Under the pieces are notes generated by a model. It was not told where the DNA came from and made no database searches. It saw nothing but the letters and a program-made list of their open reading frames with translations. Positions 11,097 through 22,654 of a stretch of 64,000 nt of DNA are shown here, piece by piece; within the stretch, counting starts at the first letter, position 1; every line of letters starts with the position of its first letter. The stretch comes from Henckelia pumila (taxonomy: Eukaryota > Streptophyta > Magnoliopsida > Lamiales > Gesneriaceae): contig NW_027331831.1 of assembly GCF_033568475.1 (NCBI RefSeq), positions 3,658,001 to 3,722,000 of the forward strand. Direction: 5' to 3'. Made by a program: the position numbers and the translations under genes.

Positions 11097-12893
11097 ATGG
11101 CAGGCAAAGCTTTTGATTCGCATGATATACGATCGGAGATGGGATATCAAGAGGAAGACAAACCTTCAGAGGTTCATTTTGAAAACCCCACTCTCGCGAT
11201 TGTTCCTGCTGCCATTCAACCTACACCTTTGGCAGAAATTGCTCCAGGAGAACCAAGGAACAAAATCGACCTTGAGAATCCTCCTGATTTCTCAGTGTTG
11301 AATTATGTGTTCCCAACACAGCCAATAGAAATAAGGTCAAAGCGCCAAGCGGGATTCAACCCCGATTTTACTACCACTAAGAGATTTCGTGGAAATGGGG
11401 AGACTTCTCGTTCTATTGTAGATGATCCAGATTTTTCATCTGGAGATGATTCTGCAGATCAAGACTTTGAGGTGGTTGCCATACCAAAACCTTCTATTGC
11501 TGCAAAGGCCAACTCAAAGAATGAGGAATCATCAACGAGTGATGATTCATCTAAAGAAGATTCTACTGTTGTGGCTTCGAGTGAGAAAGAGCCAATTGCT
11601 GCTGTTGTTGATGATACCACAAAGACAACCACAGAGGTTCCAGTGTCTACTGATGAGGAAATTTCACTGGCCACTTTCATGGCGAATATTCGAAAGACCA
11701 AGGCTAAACCCGTTGCATCTTCACAGGTTCCATCTGATGATGATGAACCAGATTCTGAAATGATGAAGGAATTTGAGGATAACAGGCCCCAGAAGTCTGA
11801 TAGTTCATCCTCTTCAAGTTCTGAAGAAGAAAATTATGAGGATGCTGCTTCTGATGAATCTGGAAGTTCTGAGGAACAAGCTGCTGATGGCAGTGTTGCC
11901 AACACTGATGACAACGCTACAGCCGAATCAGACTCTGAGATTGATCCTGATAAAGCATACACTCTTCAGTTTTATTCAAAAGAGTCTGCTGATGAATGGG
12001 AGAGTCTGTCTGGAAAGGACTGTTTGGAAGAAAGGAATATTGATAAAGTGTCCTTCGAAAAGCAGAATTTGGTGACATTCTTGAAACAGCAGAATTTATA
12101 TTCTACTGTCACCACTGCTGGACCTTTTTCCAGGAAATCTGTTTTAGAATTTTACTGCAACCTGAACATCAAGACTGGAGATGAAGAATCATTCAAGTTT
12201 GGAAGAGTATACATCAGGGGAAAGGTGTATGATTTTACTCCTGTTTTGATCAATGAGCACTACAATACTGCTGATTTCGAAGATGATGCAGTTACTGAAG
12301 ACATTGATCAAGTCACAAAGGTGATCACTGGTGGCATGGTTCACAAATTTCCACTGCACCCAGACAGGTTGTCAGCTGCAAAGCTTACCTCTTTCTTTTC
12401 TGTGCTTCACAAGATTGCAATCAGGAATTGGACGCCATCGACCAATACAACCGTGATAACTAAGCCACAAGAACTTGCATTGTTTGCTATTGGAACTCAA
12501 GCACCTTTGGACTTTGGAAATTTGGTGTTTGAAAATATTATGACTTTTAGAGAAGGTGGTTGGAAAGCAACAAAGTTTCCGTTTCCTTCTTTGATCTATG
12601 GTATGCTGGAATCTCAAGGTTTCAAACCAAAGGATGATGGAGAATTGATCGGAGGAGAAGAGCTTATCAAGATTGCACCTGGACTGTTGAAGCGAACTAG
12701 GAAGCTTGATCTACCATGGACTGGTGTTGTACCCAGAGTTTCCAACACTGAGTCAGTTCCACCTATGACCGTTCATAACACTGCTCAGATTATGTTGAAT
12801 GCTACTGCTATTCGCTCTCAAATGGCTCATGCTGAACAGAAAATTGCTCAAGCCAAAGCTGATCTCGAGTATTATGAAGCCTTAATGGCTTAG
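11097..12893 (+). CDS. Third ORF of the Sirevirus (env-position, putative plant transposon protein type)
   Basis: An intact 598-aa ORF from the first ATG (MAGKAFDSHDIRSEM). Residues ~1-290 are low-complexity, rich in Ser, Asp and Glu (for example runs of Ser followed by Glu near 11805-11840). Residues ~290-530 form a globular part with KAYTLQFYSKESADEWESL, FGRVYIRGKVYDFTP and LTSFFSVLHKIAIRNW. This resembles the domain annotated as 'putative plant transposon protein' in many plant genomes; I assign it from memory of the pattern, not by search. The C-terminus is a short Ala/Gln-rich helix. I see no signal peptide or membrane segment, so the name 'envelope' rests only on its position after pol. 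It stays open while gag and pol are riddled with stops. Its function is unknown. Confidence 0.75.
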   Translation: MAGKAFDSHDIRSEMGYQEEDKPSEVHFENPTLAIVPAAIQPTPLAEIAPGEPRNKIDLENPPDFSVLNYVFPTQPIEIRSKRQAGFNPDFTTTKRFRGNGETSRSIVDDPDFSSGDDSADQDFEVVAIPKPSIAAKANSKNEESSTSDDSSKEDSTVVASSEKEPIAAVVDDTTKTTTEVPVSTDEEISLATFMANIRKTKAKPVASSQVPSDDDEPDSEMMKEFEDNRPQKSDSSSSSSSEEENYEDAASDESGSSEEQAADGSVANTDDNATAESDSEIDPDKAYTLQFYSKESADEWESLSGKDCLEERNIDKVSFEKQNLVTFLKQQNLYSTVTTAGPFSRKSVLEFYCNLNIKTGDEESFKFGRVYIRGKVYDFTPVLINEHYNTADFEDDAVTEDIDQVTKVITGGMVHKFPLHPDRLSAAKLTSFFSVLHKIAIRNWTPSTNTTVITKPQELALFAIGTQAPLDFGNLVFENIMTFREGGWKATKFPFPSLIYGMLESQGFKPKDDGELIGGEELIKIAPGLLKRTRKLDLPWTGVVPRVSNTESVPPMTVHNTAQIMLNATAIRSQMAHAEQKIAQAKADLEYYEALMA

Positions 12894-12930
12894 TACAGGC
12901 TTAAACTTGGACTACCAGGGCCCTCTGGAC

Positions 12931-13233
12931 AAAAAGGGGGAGTAGGATCAAGTGCTGATCAAGCTGTTTAGATATTTGGTTTTAAGATTTTTCTTATCCT
13001 TATCTATTAGTTTGTTATTTTGCTTTAAGTTCGAAAATATTTATTAATCTCTGATATGCTAATGCACTATCTGATACTCTGATCTTGTGTGTTGAGAGTC
13101 GGTGTTGACAATACAACCACACAACACTGTTTTTGAGATGCTTAAATTCAGGGGGAGCATTAGTTGCATAAAGATAGGGGGAGCTATTTGCACTTGTTTG
13201 TGTTTTTGTCCAGAAAGGCAAAAAGAGGGAGTT
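12931..13233 (+). other. Multiple polypurine tracts before the 3' LTR
   Basis: Purine tracts AAAAAGGGGGAG (12931-12942), GGGGGAG (13151-13157), ATAGGGGGAG (13174-13183) and GGCAAAAAGAGGGAG (13217-13231) precede the LTR. Repeated PPT-like tracts are a known Sirevirus hallmark. The last one abuts the 3' LTR and is the likely plus-strand primer. Confidence 0.75.
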
Positions 13234-14004
13234 TGAAAGATCATGTTGTGCACATGTCTTTTAAATTATTTTCTTATTACATTCGATTTCTATCTTTGGA
13301 GTTTTGCCTTTCTTAGACAAGTATTAAAGTTGGTAATATTGATTAAATCTGATATAAAATATTCAATATCTAATGATATTTTGTTTCCTTGATATGTAGG
13401 TTCTTATTTATGGAAACAATTTGAAGTTCTATTTAAAGGAGTGCATAAGATCGATCAAAGAAGACAATCAAGAGAGAAGAGAGTGAAATATAGAGAGCAA
13501 AATACATAGAAAAAGTACTGCAGAAATTCTAAAGTATTGAAGATCAATTGTTGAAGAATTTCTGAAGTGTTCATGGCTACTACACTGTGTTGCCGAGTAG
13601 TGTTGGAAACACTGAAGAACACACGAGTGAAGTGTTGTTCAGAAAGTGTTTCTTTGGTTTTCGTTTTTCGGCTTAGTATTTCCTATTGATGTTTTATTCT
13701 AGTTCTTACTAGTTTTTAGGAAGTCTTTTATTTTCTCAATTTGTTGAGAAAAATAGTTTTTCATAAAACAATCACTAGTTGGTTTTTGTAAACTGATTTT
13801 ATTTTTCTAGTGATTATTTCGCCATGAGGCATCGCGCAAGTACTTGATACTTGTGCATAATTATCTGTGTTATTGTTTACTTTTGTTATTAGTTAAATAA
13901 TCTGCTGCACAGTGTTATCGTGAAGTGTTGACAACACTAACAGATAACACTCACTCAAAAAGTTTTTTGGTATTTCTGTGATTTTAGACTGTCCAAACCT
14001 AACA
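13234..14004 (+). repeat. 3' LTR of the Sirevirus element
   Basis: 771 bp, colinear with 1553-2323. It carries the palindrome AGTGTTGACAACACT at 13924-13938 and AGTGTTGGAAACACT at 13599-13613. It is followed by the target duplication TTTAC. Confidence 0.95.
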
Positions 14005-14127
14005 TTTACCATGATCGAGGTTATTACTTTCAACAAATGTGATTATTCGTTTGTACTTTGTACTTATAAATAAATTTTTGTTTGCGAACTCAAGAAGTCA
14101 ATGTGTTAAACTCTGAGAAAATACTAA

Positions 14128-14514
14128 GGCTCCGTTTGATAGCATTATTATTAATCAATATATAGTTTATCTTATCTAATCACGCGTTCTTTTCGCACTA
14201 TTATTTATCCTTATATTAATTATTTATTTTACATCAATCAAATCATTAAAAATTTATCTTACATCAATCAAATCATCGAATTTAAATTACTATATTACCC
14301 CTTATAAATAATATTATTTATATTTTATTTATTATTAAAAGGACAAAATGATAATTTTATATTTTTATATAAATTTTAACCAATCAAATCAAATAAACTA
14401 TAATCTATCAATCAAATCAATTACTATATTTACTATCATTTTTTATTTATTTTTTATTACATTACATTACTTATTTATATATTATTTATTCTATCCTGCA
14501 TACCAAACTGATCC
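14128..14514. mobile_element. Tourist-like (PIF/Harbinger) MITE
   Basis: A 387-bp AT-rich segment starts GGCTCCGTTTGATAG and ends CTATCCTGCATACCAAACTGATCC, giving imperfect terminal inverted repeats of about 15-24 bp. The trinucleotide TAA flanks both sides (14125-14127 and 14515-14517), as expected for PIF/Harbinger insertion. No transposase is present. Confidence 0.7.
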
Positions 14515-14517
14515 TAA

Positions 14518-17500
14518 CATTCTAAGTGGTACCCGACTTATTAATTATCTCAAAAATGATTCCCCACATCCTATTATACCCGATGAGAGCGTGCCATAAG
14601 GAATTCAATTCCTCCACCAATTCTGATTGATTTATTTTATTCCGTCCCCAAAATATTAAAATTTCGTTTACATGTGTACTTTAAAAATGTTTTTAATTTT
14701 TTATAAGTGAAAAAACTTAAAGTATATACTTGAATAAAATTTTTGTAAAATATTTTTAAAAAAGTGTTTACCAAGTATAGTTTTTAAAGAACACTTTAGA
14801 TGTGTTTTAGAATGAAACTATGAAAAACAAAGATGAACAACATTACTTTTGAAATGTTAAAATGTTTTTATAGAATAGTTATCCAAACACATATTTATTC
14901 TTAAAACAGCTTTAAAACATTTTATAAAAACTTTTAAAAAAACATTTTTTAAAAAATATTTTATAATTACATGTCTAAACAGAACAACTAAGAAACGAAC
15001 CCAAGAATCTAAAAATGAAAATTTAATCCTATAGTCAATGGTCTCGACCGAGCGTTTATAAATAGAAGTAAGCAAAATTTTGGTTTAATCGAAGGAATTG
15101 AATTATTTTCGGTTTGGTTAATTTGGAATTTTTTATTTTAATAAAATATCGATTAAATCGATTCGTTTTTCGTTTTCGAATTGGTTCAGCCTTTTATTTT
15201 AAAAAATTTAAATGGTTTGGGTCTTGTCTTTAAATTTTGGAACCACCCAAATTTAATTAGAAAAAAAATCATAAATTTCATCAATATGTTCTTTCGTCCC
15301 AAAAAATAGTATACATTATGTAAAGAAATCTTGAAATCCTAAATAATTTAAAGTTCTTTTTTATCAGTTCAGTTTCACCTTGGTTAGGAAAAAAAATTTG
15401 GTCGGTTATGTTTTAATCGATTGCTCACCGCTCTAAAAAAAAAATTTCTTGATTCATGTTCATACGAAGTAGTCTAATACTTATATCGGTAATTTATGCT
15501 CTAATTTCTGTCATTTATCTTCGCTTCTACCGGTTGTCCATTTGTCCGCAATCATTGTTCTATCATTTTTCTTCTTTATTTATTTATTTTTGAATTTAAC
15601 AATTATTTAATTGTTTTTTCTTTAACGAGATAACCTTGATCCGAATTTAATTTTTTAACTGTTTTCTTTAGTAAAAAACAGCTTTGTCGATTTTAGATCT
15701 GTCGATTCTTATTTTTTTGCACATGAGATGTTCATGATTGCGTACAAAAAATTGAGCCATTGGATCCTTACTCAGACACTGTCCAAATGAAATAGCATTG
15801 ACGAATTCGTAAAATACATACTTCAAATCTTGTTCTTGGTAAAAATATGCTTTCAAAACTTCAAGGCAACCGCAACTGCAGCACTATATTGTACGTATGT
15901 CAAGGCTCCTTTAATAGTCCAACTAGCGAATTTGGTTGCAACAGTTCCAATAATTGAAAAAAACATATTTATTGAGTGGGTTTATTGTAAATGTATCGAC
16001 AACGTACAATACATATATCACGGTCACTAATATTGAGATTTTCTTTATTTTCATGGACATTGACATTTTATACTATATCGAGAGAAATATTGTCTCATAT
16101 TTTCTCATGAATTTTGGGTGAACATCTTGTTAAAAATAATTAAAAAAAAATAATGTTAAGTAAAATGTTTGTGTAAATATCTTGAACAAAAATATAAAAA
16201 CTTAAATATCTTGAACAAAAACATAAAAAATAAAAATAAAAATTATCAGACAACCACGTTGTTCAGCTCAGATATGTTTTGTTTATCTTGTTAAATTTGA
16301 CAACTTTTAGCATGTGCAGACTTTCCTTAAAATGAATACATTTATTTAATACAACGAAATCTCTTTTTATTTTATTATTAATTGAGAACAATAAATATCA
16401 CGAAATGATTCATTCATCTAAATTAATTAGTGTTAATTATTTTACTACTCCAAATCACCGATAAAGCAAAAAAGTTAGGAGTTTCCATAAAAGTTTGCTT
16501 TAAAAATTTGAAACCAAACTGTCGAGTTCGAATTCGATATAATTATAAATATATATGAATTATCGGATTCGATTTCGGAGTTAATTATTAAAGTGAAGAT
16601 TAGATTCATGAACTTGCATTTCAACTCCATATTTCACTACTATATATAGGAAGTGATGGTGATTTGCCTTTAATAAGAAAATCCCTTAGATTAGTAAGCT
16701 CATTAATTTGAACATTCAAATAGAATCGTAGAAGTAAATAGCTAATTAATTAAATGACTGCCAAAAAAATTATTACACCGTTATACTTAGGATTTGCTTC
16801 TGGTATGAGAATTATTTCAGAAGATTTATGTATAATAACAGAAGCCGCAGTCATTTAATATCTTAATCCTAGGTGTATTTTGTCTCCTTTGTTCCATGTA
16901 CACAGTAATGATGTTTTGGATCTACCTTATCTATGTTATATTATACTAATAACATAAAATCTTATTTTTCCTCTATTCATAAATCTTTTATTATATATGT
17001 ATAATTTTTTTAAAAAATGAAACAAAACTTGAACCATAACTCTCTCTATATATGTTAAAAAATTGCGAATTCGTTCATTTGGCTAACTATTCCAGAAATT
17101 ACCGATTGAAATTAATTACCAAGATTTACCTACCACTATAGGTAATTCTGGAAATAAATCATAAACTTCACTCAGATACAAAATAGATCGGACACATAAA
17201 ATAAAAAAAATAAATAACAGTTAACTTGAAATATACTTTTCAAACTGCAACTCAAGTTTCTAATAATAAATGCCAAAATAAATAGGTTTGTTAACATAAA
17301 GCACTTTGATATTTTCTAAAATTGGCCCCCACGGAAAATATTAAAAAATCAACAAGATTTATAAGTTTGTCCCCTGAATTTCGTCCAATTTCATTTTTCT
17401 CATACTTCTAATTTTTGGCAAATTTAGTGGCTACCGACCACAAGCAGCGAGAAAAAAAATAGTTTGATTAAAAACAAAGAAAAATAAAGAGTTTGAAAGT

Positions 17501-18358
17501 CAAACCCAACAATTTAGTAAATGTCACTAGTGATAGTAATAAATAATTATAAATGCATATTATTACACCACTCGACATATTAATATTTTATTTCTTAGAT
17601 AGCCTTTTTATTTTGTCCCCTCAAATAATTATTTATATATATAGTAAATGATTCAGTGAATATTTTTTTAGCAATAAATAATATTTTTTAGTGACAAAGC
17701 TTGTGAAATTAGCTAATTCTACATTTAATATTTACTTGAATTAACATAATTGAGATTTTATGGTGATTTAATCGAAATATTTAGTCAAATTAAACACAAC
17801 TGCCCTGAAGTAAAATTGATAAGAGAAAGGATTATATAATATAAAGATAAATGAACGTAATTAACAATAAGGTTAGACGGAGGTTGATAATAATTTAAGA
17901 GAATAAAATGAAATTAATTAATATAGAGTATGCAGTAATAATAATAAATAATAAAGTGAATAAATGGCGCGGCGGAATTTAGTCGTTCCGATAGGATCGG
18001 CGTCGTGTTCGTGGAAGCCGCCGTAGCTTTCCTTTTCCCATTTCCTTTCCCTTGTGTGGACTCCCACGCTCTTCAACTCAGCAGCCTCAATTTTTGGCCA
18101 CTTGCTTAAATTCACTTCACATTCACTCCAAATTAAGTCCCCCAAATTTCACGTATACGGAATACGTATTGTGTCTCTTCTTTTCTCGTCTCCTCCGCCC
18201 CTATTTTCCTCCACCATTTTTCTCTGAGAGAAGCCAAAGCTTTTCCTACTCTGAGTGGAGAATTCGACTGTTTTTTGTTCGTTTGGGTGGGCAATCATTC
18301 GATTCATGGAGTGATTGATTTTAGCCTGCCACCCTTTTTTTTTTCAAGATTAACGGAG
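14518..18358. other. AT-rich intergenic region upstream of the MYC2-like gene
   Basis: No supported gene. Between 15068 and 15440 there is an AT-rich block with GGTTTAATCGA-like and inverted TCGATTAAAAC-like ends that may be an old MITE, boundaries unclear. The 3' end (about 17950-18358) is less AT-rich, contains CT-rich runs and is probably promoter plus 5' UTR of the MYC2-like gene. Confidence 0.5.
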
Positions 18359-20269
18359 ATGAGTCTGTGGGCTAACACTAATACATCCGCAAATTCTGCG
18401 GCGGTGGGAGGTGGCGGTGATATCTCGGCGATGGATGGGATCATGTCTTCCACTTCTGATCTGTCTTCCTTTTGGCCGTCTACGTATGCACCTCCTGCTC
18501 CAAATCCTCTCCCTTCTGTGGACCAATCCAAACCCACGTCCGTCGCGCAGTTTTTCAACCAGGAGACGCTGCAGCAGCGTCTCCTGGCCTTGATTGAAGG
18601 CTCCCACGAGAGCTGGACTTATGCCATATTCTGGCAGTCTTCCGCTGCTGAATATGGCGGCTCGTCTGTTCTGGGTTGGGGGGACGGGTATTACAAGAAC
18701 GAAGAGAACAAGACGAAGCGCAAAACGGCGTCGTCACCTTCGGAGCAGGAGCACCGGAAGAGGGTTCTCAGGGAGCTGAATTCTCTGGTTTCGGGATCTC
18801 AGGATTTGGGAGATAACACCATTGATGAAGAGGTTACTGATACTGAATGGTTTTTCCTGATTTCTATGACTCAATGCTTTGTCGACGAGTCCGGGCTTCC
18901 GGGCCAAGCTTTTTTCAGCTCGAACCCGGTCTGGGTGATTGGCGGAGAGAGGCTCGCCGCATCTCACTGTGAGCGGGCCCGACAGGCGCAGAGCTTCGGG
19001 CTTCAAACCCTTGTCTGCATTCCACTGGCAACGGGCGTTGTTGAGCTTGGCTCCGGTGAACTGATTTTTCAGAGTTCAGATCTCATGAACAAGGTTAGAT
19101 TTTTGTTTAATTTCAATGGAGGGGATATGGTTTCGGGCTCAGGATCTGGCTCTTGGGCCTTGGCTGAGAATGATCCATCATCCCTATGGTTGATCGACCC
19201 TACGTCGTCTGTGGTGGATATAAAGGATTCATTCAATGATAATACTAGCAAGCAATTTGGTTTTACTCCTGAAAAACCAAGTTCCAGTACTGTAACCGAA
19301 ACTCCACAGCAACAAACACCGGCGTTTCTTGCTAAAGAAATGAACTTTTCGGAATCCGGGCTTAATGCAAGTAGAAACATGAGGAATGGGGAGATACTCA
19401 GTTTTGGGGAGAGTGCTAAGAAGAGCATTTGTAGCAGGAATGAGAATTTGTTTGGAGTTCAAGAAGAGAACAATAAAACGAGTATTAAGAACAAGAACAA
19501 GTCCCCAGCTTCGAGGGGTAGTAATGAGGAAGGTGTGCTTTCATTTACTTCGGGTGCAATTTTGCACTCATCTGGTGTGGTGAAGATTGAAAATGGTGGC
19601 GGGGTTGAGTCGGAACATTCAGATCTTGAAGTATCCTTGGTGAAGGAGGCTGATAGTTGTAAAACTGTTGATCTCGAGAAAAAGCCGAGGAAAAGAGGAA
19701 GGAAGCCTGCAAATGGCCGCGAAGAGCCTTTGAATCACGTGGAAGCCGAGAGGCAGAGGAGGGAGAAATTGAATCAAAAGTTTTATGCCCTCAGAGCTGT
19801 AGTACCGAACGTTTCAAAAATGGACAAGGCTTCACTTCTTGGCGACGCTATTTCTTACATCAATGACTTGAAGTCGATGCTTCAAGGTGTTGAGTCAGAA
19901 AAGGATGATTTGAGGAGTCAACTTGAGTCGATGAAAAGGGAATTAGCCACTAAAGGATTGGCTACACCTACACCAAAATGTGAACCGAAGATTTCGAGCA
20001 ATGGGGGGGTGAACACAACCATCGACATGGATGTAGAAGTTAAGATAATTGGTTGGGATGCGATGATACGCGTTCAAGGTAGTAAAAAAAATCATCCGGC
20101 AGCAAGATTGATGATGGCTCTTAAAGAGTTAGACCTAGATGTTCATCATGCTAGTGTCTCCGTGGTAAAAGATTTAATGATCCAACAAGCCACGGTGAGG
20201 ATGGAGGGTCCGTTTTTCACACAAGATCAGCTCAAGAAAGCTTTGATAGCGAAAATCGCTGCAAGTTGA
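18359..20269 (+). CDS. MYC2: MYC2-like bHLH transcription factor (jasmonate signalling)
   Basis: A single-exon gene of 636 aa, from the first in-frame ATG ([13 protein letters not shown]). Residues ~67-250 form the bHLH-MYC_N region with the JAZ-interaction and activation segments ([49 protein letters not shown]). A basic [14 protein letters not shown] stretch (~440-455) precedes the bHLH (~458-507), which has the H-E-R DNA-contact pattern [20 protein letters not shown]. An ACT-like C-terminal domain (~560-636) follows. MYC2/3/4 proteins bind G-box DNA in the nucleus and are held inactive by JAZ repressors until jasmonate signals. Length and lack of introns match that group. I cannot separate MYC2 from MYC4 by eye. 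Confidence 0.93.
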   Translation: MSLWANTNTSANSAAVGGGGDISAMDGIMSSTSDLSSFWPSTYAPPAPNPLPSVDQSKPTSVAQFFNQETLQQRLLALIEGSHESWTYAIFWQSSAAEYGGSSVLGWGDGYYKNEENKTKRKTASSPSEQEHRKRVLRELNSLVSGSQDLGDNTIDEEVTDTEWFFLISMTQCFVDESGLPGQAFFSSNPVWVIGGERLAASHCERARQAQSFGLQTLVCIPLATGVVELGSGELIFQSSDLMNKVRFLFNFNGGDMVSGSGSGSWALAENDPSSLWLIDPTSSVVDIKDSFNDNTSKQFGFTPEKPSSSTVTETPQQQTPAFLAKEMNFSESGLNASRNMRNGEILSFGESAKKSICSRNENLFGVQEENNKTSIKNKNKSPASRGSNEEGVLSFTSGAILHSSGVVKIENGGGVESEHSDLEVSLVKEADSCKTVDLEKKPRKRGRKPANGREEPLNHVEAERQRREKLNQKFYALRAVVPNVSKMDKASLLGDAISYINDLKSMLQGVESEKDDLRSQLESMKRELATKGLATPTPKCEPKISSNGGVNTTIDMDVEVKIIGWDAMIRVQGSKKNHPAARLMMALKELDLDVHHASVSVVKDLMIQQATVRMEGPFFTQDQLKKALIAKIAAS

Positions 20270-20646
20270 TAGAATTTGGATCAATTGAACTCGGAGAAAT
20301 ACTCATTCTTGGATCAATATTGGAGCGCGAGGAAATAGATTGAGCTTAGTTTTAGTAACATCGTCGAAGCTACCTGAGTTCTTGTTTTTAAACCAAGAGC
20401 CTTTGTCTCAATAGTTTTAATCCCTATCCCGCAGTTGTATCAAAAAGAAAAAGACATCTAGCTAAGTTTTTCCACTGGTTAGTACCCAATCGCTATTTTG
20501 TACATAATTTAGTGGTCTTCTATTTATGTGATATAAATTATAAAAGACAATGAATTTTGTACACCTTGGTTGTACGACGGCGATTTTTTTGTATCATTAA
20601 ATAAAAGATGGCCCGCAGTGTTTGGTGTTAATTGTTTTTTTATTTA
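20270..20646 (+). other. Probable 3' UTR and spacer of the MYC2-like gene
   Basis: No ORF. An AATAAA at about 20600 (ATTAAATAAAAGATGG) is a possible polyadenylation signal. Confidence 0.45.
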
Positions 20647-21596
20647 GGTCATTTTCAACCCATTACGCTATCTTGATGTCACACTAACTTCAAGACAGTG
20701 TAATTACTACACTAAATATAAAATTCATCTCCAACTCATTCACTCTAAACACTACACTAAAAAAAATATTTTTGAAATATTCTCTATTATTTTATTCACA
20801 TAAATTAATTTATTTCACTAAATATTTTTAAACACAATAATTAAATATCATTAATATTTAAAATAATAATTTATAAATAAATATTCATTAGAAATAATAA
20901 TGAATTAAAAAATTTAACTAAATATATGTTAAGAATTATTTTAAAAATTTTAATTTTATTTGTTTTAATATGTCCGTCCTACTAAACGTAGTAGGACGCC
21001 TTTATAATTTCAGTCTTTTTAAACAAATTTATGTTTATTTAAAATATATCATAACATTTTTTATGTAAGATTTTAATTAATATTTATATTACAATATTAT
21101 TTTTTTATAATTAAAAACATAAATTTAGTTATTTATTACATAAATAAAGTTTTTAACTAATTTATTCCATAAAATTTTTATAATTTATTATTATTTTATT
21201 AATTAATATAATATTATAAAAGAACAATTAAGTGATGTAATTATCTATAAAAAATTTTTAAAAAATTGTACATTTATTAAAAATATAATCTAATTATTGA
21301 AATTTTAAATCAAAATATCTTAAAATAAACCATTACAACAAATATATTAAATTTAAAGATATGAAAATTTAAAAGAAAAAAGATTAAAAAAAAATCAAAC
21401 GTATACAATTACAAAAGAAAAGGAAAAAAAAATTTAAAAAAAAAAAATCCTCACTATTGCTACAGTGTTGCACCAAATTTGGTGCAACACTGTAGCATTC
21501 CTCCAACATAGCGCTAATTATAGCGTTGGGTTGGAGGAATGAACCCAACACCAAATTGGCGTTTTACACCAATTTGGTGTTGGGTTCGAGAAGCCC
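20647..21596. mobile_element. Harbinger-like non-autonomous element with hairpin-rich end
   Basis: TTA flanks both sides (20644-20646 and 21597-21599). The left end GGTCATTTTCAACCC and the inverted right end GGGCTTCTCGAACCC match at about 10 of 15 positions. The interior is very AT-rich and has no ORF. The right 140 bp consist of three successive hairpins, including a 40-bp perfect palindrome. The family call rests on the TTA duplication and weak terminal repeats, so it is tentative. Confidence 0.5.
21458..21497. repeat. Perfect 40-bp palindrome
   Basis: The left arm starts TGCTACAGTGTTGCACCAAA and the right arm is its exact reverse complement with no spacer; the next base pair on each side does not match. 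It is followed by CCTCCAAC...GTTGGAGG (21502-21538) and a hairpin with 19-bp perfect arms and a 9-bp loop starting GAACCCAACACC (21541-21587). Confidence 0.95.
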
Positions 21597-21599
21597 TTA

Positions 21600-22514
21600 G
21601 AACAATAGTTTGAGGAAAAGTAAATAGTACTTGCAATAATTGAAGGTTTGCCTTTGGAATGCTTGAAATCTGTGAATTTCAGTTATAATTTAATTATTTA
21701 TAATGAAACAATAAATCAAATCTTAAATAAACAACTTATTTATTTAGAGTTTACACAATAGATTAGATTCAAATTAATTATAAATACAATATATTTTTTT
21801 TAAATCCATATATTTGAAATTCTTATAATATCAACCTATAGTTAAATTGAAATGGAACCAAATGATAATATCTTTTTGTTTTATTCCCCTGAAATGAAAG
21901 GCCATTGAGAGTCACTAGAGCTCACTCTCTGGTCATTATCGAGAGAGCAATGGGTGACTCAAACTGAATGCGACTTTTGTGCCAATTATTAATTAATTGC
22001 GTCTCTGGTTGGGCTGAGACATGCTTTCCTCTTTATATAATTTATATGCCAACTCAATGTCATGCTGATGCATCCCAAATTGATTAAAATAGATATTTTA
22101 TTATAGTTTAGCCTTTTTTTTAAAAAAAAAAACAATAATATTCGGAATCGATTTTAAATCAAAGCATTTCATATATACCTTTTAAAAAAATACTACATTG
22201 TTTTTCGTCAATTAATTTGTTTGAGTCAAAAACTCCGCGGGACGAATCCTCGGAGAAATGGTACAAGTGTATGTATGCAAACAAACACCATAAGTGCTAC
22301 ATATCGATGCCAACAAGTCAAATGTACGAGGGCGTCAAATGCATGGATTGAGGTGGTTTCGAAATGCACAGCTTGTGCCTCTTCTTGGGAAATGGCAAGT
22401 GTTGATTTTATATGAGAGCAGCTCTTTGATTTACCTCACATCTCATCTTTGCGGCAAATTTTATCCTATCACTATAGTTGATCCATCTTTAGCTTTTGGC
22501 TGTGATTGTCGTCC
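21600..22514. other. Intergenic, promoter side of the subtilase gene
   Basis: AT-rich, with no supported ORF. The last 300 bp before 22515 are the likely promoter and 5' UTR; no clear single TATA box decides the start. Confidence 0.4.
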
Positions 22515-22622
22515 ATGAAAACTATTTTTATTTGTCTTCTTGCTTCATTTTTTTTCTTGATACAAGCCAATGTGTACATGGTTCTGATGGAAGATGAACC
22601 CCTTGTCATGATGGCATCAAGG

Positions 22623-22654
<32 letters not shown>

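Larger units (their letters stand above)
1553..14004 (+). mobile_element. Sirevirus-type Ty1/copia LTR retrotransposon (decayed, with third ORF)
   Basis: This is a complete element by structure. Two 771-bp LTRs begin TGAAAGATC and end CCTAACA, and the 5-bp target duplication TTTAC lies at 1548-1552 and 14005-14009. By eye the LTRs differ at about 20 positions. Order inside: PBS, gag with a CCHC knuckle, a second CCHC, protease, integrase, RT, RNase H, a spacer, an extra 598-aa ORF, several purine tracts, 3' LTR. Long gag, a CX2CX4HX4C pattern of the SIRE/Maximus type, an ORF after pol and multiplied polypurine tracts are known traits of the plant Sirevirus lineage. Gag and pol carry at least five in-frame stops, a frameshift, a small deletion and a solo-LTR insertion, so the copy is not autonomous. 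Confidence 0.93.

Noticed and set aside
11097-12893. Envelope glycoprotein in the third ORF
   Set aside because: No signal peptide, membrane anchor or glycoprotein-like cysteine pattern is visible; only its position resembles env.
16000-17900. Search for tRNA or other RNA genes in the long spacer
   Set aside because: No cloverleaf-like A/B box pattern was recognised by eye; a tRNA scan would settle this.
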